Of a stretch of DNA of 64,000 nucleotides, positions 9,850 to 18,964 are shown piece after piece; the stretch's first letter is position 1, and every line of letters starts with the position of its first letter. The position numbers were made by a program, and so were the translations under genes. The notes under the pieces are model-generated. The model made no database searches and was not told the origin of the DNA. It saw only the letters and a list, made by a program, of their open reading frames with translations. The DNA is from Geobacteraceae bacterium (GTDB lineage Bacteria; Desulfobacterota; Desulfuromonadia; Geobacterales; Pseudopelobacteraceae), in contig JADKKR010000007.1 in assembly GCA_016720395.1 (NCBI GenBank), forward strand, positions 127,080-191,079, written 5' to 3'.

Positions 9850-9974
9850 TGGACAGCACCTTTCGTTTGTGTTATTTGAGTCGGCCGTAGATAGGTCCCT
9901 TGCATATCCGTTCCCACAAAGCCCTGGGACTTGATAGGTGCTTAACCAAAAGATAAAACTTCATGATGAATTTA

Positions 9975-10676
9975 TCATAAGATCGTCGATCCCGACCCAT
10001 GATTTTTCTTGAAGACATACTCCCGATATTTTTTGATATTCTCATCCAGCTTCATGGAAGCGGTGATGCTTTCGACCTGCAGTCGGTAACAGCTCAGAAA
10101 CTCATCCAAAACATAGAACCTTGTGCCATTAAGCCACATGTCAAGGAACAGTTCTCCATCCCAGTTTGTCCGGTTAGCCACGTTGAATCCGCCGGCCTTC
10201 TTGAACTCTCCAGCCCGGAAAAACGTCGAGGCCTGCATCAACACGGAAGCCCCGTAGGCATATCTTCGTAAGGAGAACTTTTCAGAATAGCTTTTACGCA
10301 GTACATTATCATCTTTGTCAGTAATATACGTATGCCCCGAAACAAGACCAATATCGGTATGCAACATGAAAAACTCGGCTACCTTACGAATCGCACCCGG
10401 CAACAGAGTATCGTCGGAGTTCAGAAAGCCGTACACTTCGCCGGTAGCAAAGTCAAAACCTTTGTTCAGACCATCGGCCGGTCCCTGGTCCGGATCATAA
10501 ATAATTTTTGCGATCCGGTCACGGTATCGTTCAATGATCTCACGACTGCCATCCGTGGACCCCGGATCGACAACAATATACTCGATTTCACCATAGTCCT
10601 GATCGACGACGGAAAGGATCGCCCTTTCAAGAAATTCGGCCTGATTGTAGGAAATCGTCACTATTGAAAACTTCAT
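9975..10676 (-). CDS. GT2 glycosyltransferase, C-terminus displaced by a frameshift
   Basis: The start is ATG 10676, overlapping the upstream stop codon in an ATGA arrangement, and gives MKFSIVTISYNQAEFLERAI. The GT-A core is complete: VVDPGSTDGSREII, DQGPADGLNKGF and the VYGFLNSDDTLLPGA metal-binding motif near residue 90. The reading frame stops at 9975, but the next frame continues with GRDRRSYDKFIMKF and ends at 9872 with IYGRLK, which looks like the normal C-terminus of such enzymes. Removing one A from the A5 run (complement of 10003-10007) restores a 268-residue protein ending 22 bases before the next gene. So a single-base insertion, real or error, shortens this protein. Confidence 0.85.
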   Translation of the reverse strand: MKFSIVTISYNQAEFLERAILSVVDQDYGEIEYIVVDPGSTDGSREIIERYRDRIAKIIYDPDQGPADGLNKGFDFATGEVYGFLNSDDTLLPGAIRKVAEFFMLHTDIGLVSGHTYITDKDDNVLRKSYSEKFSLRRYAYGASVLMQASTFFRAGEFKKAGGFNVANRTNWDGELFLDMWLNGTRFYVLDEFLSCYRLQVESITASMKLDENIKKYREYVFKKNHGSGSTIL

Positions 10677-11980
10677 GTGGATTTCATCTCCTTCGGCTGC
10701 GAAACAACTCCAGCGCGGGAAAGAACGAAAAAAATAAGCACTATATAATACGCCATATATACACGGCCTTCTGCCCCGAACGGTGAAAATAGCACGTTCC
10801 ACAGTATATTCAAGCAGACGAACGCTGCCAGAGGCATCAGGCTTTCCCGAACATTGTGCAGCTTCCATAAGGCCTTCAGGGCAAGCAGCCAGACCCACCC
10901 CCAAAACAAAGCACCAACGACCCCGGACTCGACCCAGGCACCAAACAAGTGCGAATGAGTGGGAATCAGGCCTTCGTCACCTTTACGGACATAGGTTTGT
11001 GGATTTTTATAGCCAAGATCAGCCATAAGATACGCGATAGTAAGATTATATTTCGGATCCTTTGCCCACGAACCATGGCCAATGACCGGGGAATCGAAAA
11101 TGGCCAGCGATGATGCCAGAAGTTCCGGCCTGCTGCTGAGCAGCGTTCCATATTGGCCGCTTTCCTGCTGCAGGTATTTTTTGGTATTTTTCTCGCTTAA
11201 CAATTCCATTTCAGCTGCATACTTATATGCCTGGATCGTTGCGAAACCTGCACCGAGCAGCAGAATTGCCAGATTGACCATGGCCCATTTTGAAAGTGTG
11301 GCGGCAGCGGTGCCCCGGCGCAATGAGCGCTTGTTGAAGACAATATATGCCACGGTCCCCACGCAAATGAGTGCCAGCGAACGAAACCCAAGCAGCAGGT
11401 TAATGGCTGCAGCCAAGCTGATTAAAAACTCCGTCCCGTATTTTATACGCTTAACAACATTCGTCTGTGACAGCAGGACAAACGTGGTCGTAACCGGGTA
11501 ACCCAAACCAAATTTCCAGGGGTATTCGATTGCATAGTCATCCGGCGAAATGAAAAACGACAATATCTGGCCAACTACAATGCCTGCACAGAAAAGCGTT
11601 ATCCGTATCTTCCGCCGGGATAACAGCAAGTACAGTGAGATGAAATTCAACAGGAAAAAAACTATCTTTGCCCATCCGCGCGACCAGTCGACAAAGGGGA
11701 TCTCCCTGACGAGATCAGTAAATATCTGCGCACTGAGCCACAAGAGAACAAAGATGATCATTTTTCTTGCAACTGGTCTTAAAAGCCACTTTGACCTGAA
11801 ATACACAAGTAACGGCAATAAAATAAGCAGGATAATTTCCGGGACAAACAGCCGGCCGATTACATTTACCTCCACAAACATAGCGCAGGGGATAATGAAA
11901 GCCAAAATATTGCCTACAACCCTAACTGGCGTTAGAGGTTGAAGTCGAATGTCAGGTGGATTTGATTCGGAAGCTGACAT
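10673..11980 (-). CDS. O-antigen polymerase/ligase-like integral membrane protein (Wzy candidate)
   Basis: 435 residues, with about ten to eleven hydrophobic helices across the length. The large loop near residues 310-350 contains IPTHSHLFGAWVESGVVGAL, the region conserved in Wzy_C/O-antigen ligase family proteins (HSxxxxxWxExGxxG). The family polymerises or ligates lipid-linked glycan on the periplasmic side of the inner membrane. Its gene overlaps the following GT2 gene and is separated from the upstream flippase gene by a hairpin repeat. Polymerase versus ligase cannot be decided; being the only such gene in the visible locus next to a flippase favours polymerase. Confidence 0.8.
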   Translation of the reverse strand: MSASESNPPDIRLQPLTPVRVVGNILAFIIPCAMFVEVNVIGRLFVPEIILLILLPLLVYFRSKWLLRPVARKMIIFVLLWLSAQIFTDLVREIPFVDWSRGWAKIVFFLLNFISLYLLLSRRKIRITLFCAGIVVGQILSFFISPDDYAIEYPWKFGLGYPVTTTFVLLSQTNVVKRIKYGTEFLISLAAAINLLLGFRSLALICVGTVAYIVFNKRSLRRGTAAATLSKWAMVNLAILLLGAGFATIQAYKYAAEMELLSEKNTKKYLQQESGQYGTLLSSRPELLASSLAIFDSPVIGHGSWAKDPKYNLTIAYLMADLGYKNPQTYVRKGDEGLIPTHSHLFGAWVESGVVGALFWGWVWLLALKALWKLHNVRESLMPLAAFVCLNILWNVLFSPFGAEGRVYMAYYIVLIFFVLSRAGVVSQPKEMKST

Positions 11981-12021
11981 GAGTTGTGATGTCCGTTATG
12001 CCCTTTATTGTTTGTTTTAGT

Positions 12022-12053
12022 AAGCATCCCCCGGCAGAGCCGGGGGATTACTT
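12022..12053. repeat. CCCCCGGC-AGA-GCCGGGGG hairpin with flanking complementarity
   Basis: An 8-bp perfect GC stem (12028-12035 with 12039-12046, AGA loop) is extended by partly complementary AAGCAT/ATTACTT arms. It lies in the 106-bp gap between the flippase and polymerase genes. There is no clear T-run on the minus strand, so it may be a REP-like element or mRNA-processing hairpin more than a strong terminator. Confidence 0.6.
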
Positions 12054-12086
12054 AGAGAAATTTACTCTTTACTTTTAATTTCAGCT

Positions 12087-13583
12087 TCATATTTTTCTAC
12101 GGGCATTTATTTTATCAAACATTAAAGACTTATAGGGGTGATGCCACATCACAAAACCCACTATCAGGAGGTACAGCACAAGATTTATCGCTCCTGAAAC
12201 AATAATGCTCTGGTTAAATAAATTTATTGCATTTATCCACATCACAAGTGCGGTACAACAAGAAACACAGATTAGTAACCAAAAGTGTTCTGATGGAATA
12301 ATATGCCTGAACGGAATATTATATTTTTTATGCGTAATATATATGACAAGTCCACTTGAAAAAACCATTGATATCATTGCACTAAGTGCGACACCTAAAC
12401 CGCCGAGCAAGGGACCAAGTATTAAACCGAGCAGTACATTCAAAATTGCCATCACGACATGAACGGTAGAATTCCATTTTAAATCACCGGTTCCAAGATT
12501 CAAAAAATATGACGGTCCCATCAGGTTACTCAACCCGTATCCTATTGCCAACAGAGCACCAAATAACAAGAATTGATGTTCACTATACCCAACCCACAAC
12601 ACAGAAACTATTGGTAGTACTATTAAAATAGTTGCGTAAAACGGTATGACTACAAAGAATAGCAAGCGATATGACTTCAAATAGAGATCGCACACCTTTT
12701 CCGCCGATGTTTCCTGAAGTTCTGCAACTGCAGGAACTATTGCCTGGTTTGCCGCTATCAATAACGCTCGTAACTTCACGACTAATTGACTGGCCATTTC
12801 ATAATATGCGGCACTTGAAAGACCGCCGAATCGGCTCATAAGCATTTTGGTAATTGGATCAAAAAAAAGGATCGCGATAGAATTGATCTGAAAATTGACA
12901 GCGTAACTCAGCATTTCTTTGAATTTGGCTTTCGACCAGTGTACAGGTAACCATGGTAATGCCGTGAGGTACCGACGCAAGACCAACCAACCTGCAACCA
13001 TGAGCAGCAAACTCTGTGCGGCCTGCCCAACAGCCAAGCCAACCAGGCCATACCGGGGGACTAACCAGATTGCAGCAACGAAGAATAATATGTTGCCAAT
13101 CATCATCAAAATGTTGCGGAGGTCCATACGCTGACAACCATCCAACCCCGACTGGAACACGCCGCCAACACTGCCTAACCATAACGAGAAAACTGCCCAT
13201 GGCAATATGTTCAATGCCAGCGGCATGGATTTAGCTGGGATTGATAATTTCAATAAATTTCCTAGGAGAGGATAAATCGCGATCGCAAGTAGCGCCAGCA
13301 CCAGTGCGATGCTGATAGCGGCGGTCTGCACCACTTCTCCCGCCCGATAATCATCATTCAAGGCACGGTAACGTGCCACAAATTTAACCACGCTTCCCGT
13401 CAAACCCATATCGCTGAGCCTTGCAACTGATGTACTTGCAAGGATAACCGACCAAAGTCCGAGATGCTCCGCCCCTAGATGTTTGATGAGATAGCGGTAC
13501 AAAAGAAATAATACAAGACCCGATATGAACGTCTGTATAACGGATACAGCGGCATTGCTTATTAGACGGCGAGAATTAAACAA
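12087..13583 (-). CDS. Wzx-like oligosaccharide flippase (MATE/PST superfamily)
   Basis: 498 residues with around fourteen hydrophobic segments. It has the typical start of polysaccharide transport (PST) proteins, SNAAVSVIQTFISGLVLFLL, and the early loop LGAEHLGLWSVILASTSVARLSDMGLTGSVVKF. These proteins move undecaprenyl-pyrophosphate-linked repeat units across the inner membrane. It belongs to the same minus-strand locus as the initiating transferase and the polymerase candidate, giving a Wzx/Wzy-type pathway. The gene is AT-rich compared with the rest of the window, as is common for glycan genes acquired by transfer. Confidence 0.88.
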   Translation of the reverse strand: MFNSRRLISNAAVSVIQTFISGLVLFLLYRYLIKHLGAEHLGLWSVILASTSVARLSDMGLTGSVVKFVARYRALNDDYRAGEVVQTAAISIALVLALLAIAIYPLLGNLLKLSIPAKSMPLALNILPWAVFSLWLGSVGGVFQSGLDGCQRMDLRNILMMIGNILFFVAAIWLVPRYGLVGLAVGQAAQSLLLMVAGWLVLRRYLTALPWLPVHWSKAKFKEMLSYAVNFQINSIAILFFDPITKMLMSRFGGLSSAAYYEMASQLVVKLRALLIAANQAIVPAVAELQETSAEKVCDLYLKSYRLLFFVVIPFYATILIVLPIVSVLWVGYSEHQFLLFGALLAIGYGLSNLMGPSYFLNLGTGDLKWNSTVHVVMAILNVLLGLILGPLLGGLGVALSAMISMVFSSGLVIYITHKKYNIPFRHIIPSEHFWLLICVSCCTALVMWINAINLFNQSIIVSGAINLVLYLLIVGFVMWHHPYKSLMFDKINARRKI

Positions 13584-13610
13584 AACAACCTCTTTTGAGG
13601 GCTGTTCTCA

Positions 13611-14155
13611 TCAAATGCTCCTGAATATTTTCGCAGGTGAACCAATAACCACCACATTTTCTGGTACATCTCTATTTACTAAACTTCCTGAACCAATGAC
13701 ACTGTTGTTTCCAACAGTCACTCCCGGCAATATGATCGCCCCGGCTCCAATCCAAACGTTATCACCAATAACGACCGGCTTATAATCAACTGTTTCTCGG
13801 TACAGGGCACTTCCGAACGAGTGGGTTTGTGAGGTAATGACACTATGAGATGCAATCAAGGTGTTGTTGCCAATCTCAATACCGCCCCCACCCCACATGT
13901 GAACAAATTCAGCAATTGAGACCCTGCTTCCGATGCGACACGATTAGGGTTGTGTATAACAACATTCGGGTAGATAAATGTTTCTTCTCCCAAAGAGCCA
14001 AGACAAGCTGACCACTTAGCCCTTCTTACCAAAAAAATAGCTGCATCAAAATGAATTGCTTTGGACAGCTTAAATACAAAACGATAAAAAATAGTCAGTG
14101 TTCTTTCTAAACTACTCTTCGTAAAATATTTGATTCTTCCTCCTAACGATTTCAT
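13611..14155 (-). pseudogene. Hexapeptide O-acetyltransferase with one frameshift
   Basis: The first frame (from ATG 14155) encodes an N-terminal helical part and the start of a beta helix (FIYPNVVIHNPNRV), then leaves frame. The second frame, ending at 13611, carries RIGSRVSIAEFVHMWGGGG and the rest of the hexapeptide region (VVIGDNVWIGAGAIILPGVTVGNNSVIGSGSLV). Adding one base near 13938, between NRV and RIGSR, joins them into a protein of about 181 residues of the WcaF/maltose-acetyltransferase type. The sequence around the break is otherwise well conserved, so a recent lesion or a sequencing error is likely. An internal GTG/ATG start for the second half would lack the N-terminal coils. Confidence 0.75.
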
Positions 14156-14180
14156 TTTGCACCTCCTTCAGCTTAATCAA

Positions 14181-15101
14181 TTAGCGCATTTTTTTAAAAA
14201 TACAAATAAAATGATCTTTAGCCGACATCCAGCTCGGAGGATGGCTCAACATTTCCTTATGAGCCCTGAATTCATCTCCACCCATGCCCTTTTGGCGAAG
14301 AGCAGCAAATCCCCTCGGTGAAATTTTGTAAAACAGATTCTTTACTAAATCTCCAACCCGCTGTTTCCAAGAAGGTTTCACATGACAGAACGTGATTACC
14401 TGTTTCAACTCCAGCCCAAGTTGATTTCCTGCCCATGCACACCACGTTGGACAAATGAACGACAGATGCTCACCAATAGTACAATACCAATAGCGCGCCC
14501 CCATAAAACGCCAACTCAGAGCCTCACTGTTACCAGAGGAGAGAATAACGATTCCCTCATTATTTGTTAACGCAGCCATGTGCCTGAGAAATTCCAGAGG
14601 GTTTTGTGAATGCTCAATGACATCAAAAGATGTCACGGCATCAAAGGTTTCATCCACTCCGGCCATATCCTCAAAGTCTTTCCCGATTATCTGGATGCCG
14701 TGTTCCTGTGCTTTTTTGCCAGCTGCTTCATGAATCTCAATACCAAAGCGTCGGTGCGTTAGTGCAATTGTCTTTAAAAAACCACCATCAAAACATCCAA
14801 CATCAAGAATTGCACTTTCAGGTTTCAAATACTGCTCGATCCATCTGCCGGCAATCTGCCAGTCTTGCCGGTCACTATGCGCTGTCTGCCAGTTATTAGA
14901 ATTGCCTTGACGATACAGCTCATCCAAGACGCTCTTTCCCGGATGTGGATGTCGAAACGCTACGCCACAATCGCGACAGCGAAACAATTCTCCTCCTGCA
15001 AGTGGCTTATCAAGAAAACGGCCTGCAAAGCTAACCACAGGCTGAATTGTACCTACACATTCAATTTTATCAGAACAGCAGCAGATACATGGTGGCTTCA
15101 T
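14181..15101 (-). CDS. SAM-dependent methyltransferase with N-terminal zinc-ribbon-like motif
   Basis: 306 residues. The N-terminus has CICCC and, about 35 residues later, CRDCGVAFRHPHP, a split four-cysteine motif like that of the methyltransferase at 5722-6663. The Rossmann domain has ILDVGCFDGGFLKTI (motif I, near residue 97), FDAVTSFDVIEHSQNP and a GIVILSSGNSE strand. It is the first gene after the nucleotidyltransferase gene (10-bp gap), so the glycan locus and the lasso cluster run together here. It could serve either set of genes; the similarity to a second methyltransferase inside the glycan part favours sugar methylation. Confidence 0.8.
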   Translation of the reverse strand: MKPPCICCCSDKIECVGTIQPVVSFAGRFLDKPLAGGELFRCRDCGVAFRHPHPGKSVLDELYRQGNSNNWQTAHSDRQDWQIAGRWIEQYLKPESAILDVGCFDGGFLKTIALTHRRFGIEIHEAAGKKAQEHGIQIIGKDFEDMAGVDETFDAVTSFDVIEHSQNPLEFLRHMAALTNNEGIVILSSGNSEALSWRFMGARYWYCTIGEHLSFICPTWCAWAGNQLGLELKQVITFCHVKPSWKQRVGDLVKNLFYKISPRGFAALRQKGMGGDEFRAHKEMLSHPPSWMSAKDHFICIFKKMR

Positions 15102-15111
15102 ATCAATTCAA

Positions 15112-16329
15112 TCATATACGCGTCTTAGTGATTATAAAATTCCGCCACAACCAGAACACCGGCCGCAAAGGAACATACAGCCAGAACAGCCGATCCGGAA
15201 GAGTCAACACCTTGAAATCTGAATATTTTATCAGCATGCTCTTGGTGATGCCGGCAAGCGGCAATCCGAGTTTTGCAAGATACCACGCATGCGCCAACCC
15301 ATCAAGCCTTTTGCCGGCAGTACTGCGCTCCCGGGCACTCTGCAGGAGAGACCCCAGCGCCTTTTCAGCCAGGCTTACGGCTGACGTTTCTTCTGCAATC
15401 AGAGTACGCAGTTCGCCAGGCAGGGATATGCCGTACACCCAATTCGCCAAAAGGACGGTCTGTGCCAGCACCCTCCTCATGCGGAGCTGACCGGCCAGTG
15501 CGACAAGTGGCCCCCAGCCGTTTGGGCGATCCTCGGAAAAGAGCACCGCGATGTCGCTCAGCCACTTGAGCATGCTCCATTCATGGTGCGCACCATGATA
15601 ACTCAGAAACAGGATCAGGGAGTCGTCGTCCCATACTTTGAAGCCCCCCCCCATCCAGTCCACGGACTGGCAGCACTCCCACAAGAGTGCGGTCTGTTCC
15701 TCTGTCCAGAGATAGCTTCTCCAATGAATTTCAAGGTAGTGCCCGGTAGTGTCATGGATGTATTCGCAGTTTTGCCCGATCTCCCGGTGAAATCTTTTCT
15801 GGCGCGCCGTCAGTTTGTCCCCGGGTGAGATGCAGCGATAGCCGGCCTCGAGTATGAGACGCTCGGCGCGGTCGAAATCCTCCAGCCTGACCATCAGGTC
15901 GATATCGCCGGTGGCCCTGACAGCCGGGTCGCCATACAGGCGCTGAGAGAGCAGGATACCTTTCATGACCAGGAGTTCGATCGAATGCTCCGAAAACTGA
16001 TGTGCGATGCGGAGCAATTCAGTTCCCTGCCGGAGGGCAAGGCCTGATGTCTGGATGTAGTCGGACTTCAACTGCGCCGAGACATGCTCCGGCAGCAGCT
16101 CTCCCGCATGTCTCCGAAGCATGGTGTAGGCCAGCCCCGGCACACCGTGCCGATGGACAAGATCAATACATGCCTGCCAGTCACCAACCTCTCCGCAGAG
16201 GGCAGCAATCTGCCCGGCCTGCTGGCGCTCATGTGCCGGCGGCGCAATCCACGAACAGGCGACCACCAGCCTGAATTCGGGAGTGATCGTGAATTTATCC
16301 AGGATGGCCGGCAGAGAGACGTCAGGCAT
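15112..16329 (-). CDS. NTP_transf_5-type nucleotidyltransferase family protein (lasso-cluster associated)
   Basis: 405 residues. The central part has the nucleotidyltransferase signature: LLVMKGILLSQRLYGDPAVRATGDIDLMVR, where GDIDLMV supplies the metal-binding Asp pair near residue 150, followed by FDRAERLILEAGYR. This layout matches the uncharacterised nucleotidyltransferase family (NTP_transf_5), known as a frequent companion of lasso-peptide and PqqD-type RiPP clusters. Its role there is not settled. The stop and start codons overlap those of cysC (8 bases), so it is translationally coupled to it. Possible roles are tailoring of the peptide or nucleotidylation of a sugar; neither can be proven from sequence. 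Confidence 0.78.
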   Translation of the reverse strand: MPDVSLPAILDKFTITPEFRLVVACSWIAPPAHERQQAGQIAALCGEVGDWQACIDLVHRHGVPGLAYTMLRRHAGELLPEHVSAQLKSDYIQTSGLALRQGTELLRIAHQFSEHSIELLVMKGILLSQRLYGDPAVRATGDIDLMVRLEDFDRAERLILEAGYRCISPGDKLTARQKRFHREIGQNCEYIHDTTGHYLEIHWRSYLWTEEQTALLWECCQSVDWMGGGFKVWDDDSLILFLSYHGAHHEWSMLKWLSDIAVLFSEDRPNGWGPLVALAGQLRMRRVLAQTVLLANWVYGISLPGELRTLIAEETSAVSLAEKALGSLLQSARERSTAGKRLDGLAHAWYLAKLGLPLAGITKSMLIKYSDFKVLTLPDRLFWLYVPLRPVFWLWRNFIITKTRI

Positions 16330-16924
16330 GGATTGCCTTCAGGAACGGCTCCAGAAACCCCATCAGCCGGTCCACACATTCATCGACACTGCAACGGGCG
16401 GTATCAATTGAGCAGAGCGGTTCCAACGGCGGCTCATACGGCGCAGAAACCCCGGTGAAAGCCGGCAGTTCTCCCGTACGGGCCAGCTTATAGAACCCCT
16501 TGGGATCGCGCTCCTCGCAGACCTGGATGGGTGTGTTGACATGCACCTCCAGGAAGGCATCTTCTCCGATGATCGAACGGGCCATCTCGCGGTCCTCGCG
16601 GTAGGGCGAGATAAAGGCGGTGACCACGATCAACCCGGCATCGTTCAGCAGGCGGGCCACCTCGGCGATCCGCCGGATGTTCTCGGTGCGGTCCCCGGGG
16701 GAAAAACCCAGGTCGCGATTGAGGCCATGGCGGACGTTATCGCCATCCAGCACATAGGCAGCATGGCCGCCATCCAGCAGGCGCCGCTCCAGGGCGCAGG
16801 CGATCGTCGACTTCCCGGCGCCGCTCAATCCGGTCAGCCAGAGGGTCGCCGGCTGCTGTTTCAAAAGAAGAGCCCGCTCCTCTCCGGTTACCTGCCCTGC
16901 ATGCCAGACCACAGTCCGATTCAT
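16322..16924 (-). CDS. cysC: Adenylylsulfate (APS) kinase
   Basis: 200 residues from ATG 16924, which has GGAG six bases upstream; an in-frame start at 16972 would add 16 non-conserved residues. The P-loop is LTGLSGAGKSTIACALE (about 33-49), followed by the family motif LDGDNVRHGLNRDLGFSP, the lid EREMARSIIG-like region and DPKGFYKLAR. The enzyme phosphorylates adenylyl sulfate to PAPS, the sulfuryl donor of sulfotransferases. No ATP sulfurylase or PAPS reductase genes are near, so it is not part of an assimilation operon here. A PAPS-type sulfotransferase gene lies about 3.5 kb upstream in the same cluster, which gives this kinase an obvious partner. Confidence 0.93.
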   Translation of the reverse strand: MNRTVVWHAGQVTGEERALLLKQQPATLWLTGLSGAGKSTIACALERRLLDGGHAAYVLDGDNVRHGLNRDLGFSPGDRTENIRRIAEVARLLNDAGLIVVTAFISPYREDREMARSIIGEDAFLEVHVNTPIQVCEERDPKGFYKLARTGELPAFTGVSAPYEPPLEPLCSIDTARCSVDECVDRLMGFLEPFLKAIHA

Positions 16925-16992
16925 ATCCTGCTCCCCATCTTCTTCAGGCTGATATTTTAATAACCCGGTCAAACCGGAGACTCTGATCTATT

Positions 16993-17138
16993 TTTCACGC
17001 ACCAAAAGTAGGCGCTTCTAAGCGACGGCGCAACGAAATCCGGTTCCTTGAATGAGAGACACTAAATCCAGTCCGATGAATTGTATTGCTGGATACCCAT
17101 TAGGTTGTGCGTTGCGTCGTCGCGTTCGCTGCGTGAAA
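16993..17138. repeat. MITE-like inverted repeat element, about 146 bp
   Basis: The 174-bp gap between cysC and the ABC exporter gene is bounded by TTTCACGCA at 16993-17001 and its exact complement TGCGTGAAA at 17130-17138. Inside lies a second pair: GCGACGGCGCAACG at 17022-17035 against CGTTGCGTCGTCGC at 17110-17123 (one mismatch). The two pairs nest, so the element can fold as one long imperfect hairpin. It encodes nothing. It resembles a miniature inverted-repeat element; its ends and target duplications need comparison with other copies. Confidence 0.55.
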
Positions 17139-17146
17139 CTGCTTTT

Positions 17147-18964
17147 TCAGGTTTCCGATCTCATTTCACGCATCTGCAAAAGCCATGATTGGGCGTAATG
17201 CCCCCCCGTTGCTACCAGCTGGTCATGGGTACCGGATTCTGTTATATGACCGTCCTGCATGACGTGGATCATGTCGGCATGCATGGCGGTGGTGAAGCGG
17301 TGGGTGATCATCACGGCCGTATGCCCTTCGGTCAGCTCCCGGAATCTGCCCAGCCAATCGGACTCGGCCCAGGAATCCATAGCGCTGGTCGGTTCGTCCA
17401 GCGCTATGACGGCCGCATTGCGCAGGAATGCCCGCGCCAGGGCCACCCGCTGCCACTCTCCGACGCTCAGCTCCGCACCGCCGAACCATTTGCCCAGCAC
17501 GGTGTCATACCCCTGCGGCAGTCGTTCGATGGGCAGGGCCGCACCGGCCGCACCGGCCGCCGCCCTGATCCGATCGCTGTCGGGGTTGGATGCCAGGTCA
17601 CCCATGGCGATATTTTCGGCGGCGGTGGTATGGTAACGCACCGGCTCCTGAAAGAGGACCGTGATCCCGCGCCGCAGTTCGGCCGGATCGAACCGGCGCA
17701 GGTCAACGCCATCCAGCAGGATTGAGCCCTCGTGAGGATCGTAAAAGCGGCAGAGGAGCTTGATCAGGGTGCTCTTGCCGGCTCCGTTGTGTCCGACGAT
17801 GGCGGTCACCCGGCGGGCGGGAAGCGTCAGGGAGAAGCCGGACAAGGCATCCCGTTCGCTGCCGGGATAGCGGAAAGAAATGCCTTCGAAGCTGATACCA
17901 TCCTGCAGGTTGGCCGGAACCGGCTGCGGATTGTCCGGCCGGGTGAGCTGCGGCTGCTGAGACAGGAATAAAAACAGGTTATCCAGGAAGAGGCTGCTGC
18001 GGTAGATGCGGCCGGCGCTCTCCATCAGCGAGCGGAGCAGCTTCTGCCCCTGCTGGAAGGCCTGGTAGCAGAGCACCAGGTCCCCGAGGCGCGCCAGTCC
18101 ATTGGATACTCTCAGGAGCATCCAGGCCATGCCCCCCAGTCCGCCCAGCCAGGCAATCGTTCCCGCCGCCAGTTCGGCTTTCATCTCGTCCCGGGACAGG
18201 GCCAGGCGGCCGGTGCGCAATTGAGCACGCAGCCGCTGGAAGGCGCTGCGGTGATGGCTGCCCAGATCGAACAGGCGCATCTCAGCGGCACTGTTGCGCT
18301 CGGTCAGTATCCAGTCATAGTAACGGGTCCGGCGCTCGTTGGCGGTATTGGCAGTGCGCCACCTGTGTTCGCGCAGGACATAACGGCCGACCGCCCAGAG
18401 ACCGGGCAGCGCGCTGCCGATCAACAGAAACGGCAGCCAGAAGGCATAGGTGTGCAGCATCCCGGCCAGCACCAGCAGCGTCAGTCCGTTCTGAATCAGC
18501 GTACCCAGGCTCTCCAGCAGCACGATCGGCTGGGAGATGGCGTCCACCCGCGCCCGGTGCAGCAGATCGTATGATTCGGGATTTTCGTAGAAGGCAACAT
18601 CAAGTTCGAGGGCTTTTTGATGGATCAGGGAGTGGATACTGTCCTGCACCAGTTCGGCCTGTGCCGTCCGTACCCAGGAGGCCAGGCTGTTCAGGAGCTG
18701 GCTGCCGACCCAGAGCAGGCCGATCAACCCTGCCGGGAGCCAGACAGGGGAGAACGCCGTCAGGCCGCCCTGGCTGGTGATTGCTGTTGAAAGGCTGTTC
18801 ACCACCAGGCGGGTCAGATACACCAGCGCAGCCGGCATCAGCCCCTGGAGAAGCAGGAGTACACCCCAGGCCACGGTCCAGCCCCGGGCGGCATTCCAGA
18901 CCAGACGAAGGCCCTGAAACATGAGCGGAAGACATCTGAAAAATTCCTGCAGCGCCCTGTTCAT
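17147..18964 (-). CDS. ABC transporter, fused permease/ATPase (lasso exporter D)
   Basis: 605 residues. Around six membrane helices occupy residues 20-320 (GVLLLLQGLMPAALVYL, LPFLLIGSALPGLWAV and others), followed by the ATPase domain: Walker A VGHNGAGKSTLIKLL, signature LSVGEWQRVALARAFLR, Walker B VIALDEPTSAMD and switch MITHR. It is a type IV half-transporter of the lasso D kind, which exports the mature peptide and confers immunity. There is no N-terminal C39 peptidase, as expected when B2 removes the leader. The start overlaps the B2 stop codon by 4 bases (ATGA), coupling the two. Confidence 0.88.
   Translation of the reverse strand: MNRALQEFFRCLPLMFQGLRLVWNAARGWTVAWGVLLLLQGLMPAALVYLTRLVVNSLSTAITSQGGLTAFSPVWLPAGLIGLLWVGSQLLNSLASWVRTAQAELVQDSIHSLIHQKALELDVAFYENPESYDLLHRARVDAISQPIVLLESLGTLIQNGLTLLVLAGMLHTYAFWLPFLLIGSALPGLWAVGRYVLREHRWRTANTANERRTRYYDWILTERNSAAEMRLFDLGSHHRSAFQRLRAQLRTGRLALSRDEMKAELAAGTIAWLGGLGGMAWMLLRVSNGLARLGDLVLCYQAFQQGQKLLRSLMESAGRIYRSSLFLDNLFLFLSQQPQLTRPDNPQPVPANLQDGISFEGISFRYPGSERDALSGFSLTLPARRVTAIVGHNGAGKSTLIKLLCRFYDPHEGSILLDGVDLRRFDPAELRRGITVLFQEPVRYHTTAAENIAMGDLASNPDSDRIRAAAGAAGAALPIERLPQGYDTVLGKWFGGAELSVGEWQRVALARAFLRNAAVIALDEPTSAMDSWAESDWLGRFRELTEGHTAVMITHRFTTAMHADMIHVMQDGHITESGTHDQLVATGGHYAQSWLLQMREMRSET

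Noticed and set aside
12022..12053. Strong terminator between flippase and polymerase genes
   Set aside because: There is no T-run after the stem on the transcribed strand and the flanking arms are partly complementary, which fits a repeat better.
16322..16924. cysC as part of sulfate assimilation
   Set aside because: No cysD, cysN or cysH genes are adjacent; overlap with the nucleotidyltransferase gene and a nearby sulfotransferase point to a PAPS-supply role.
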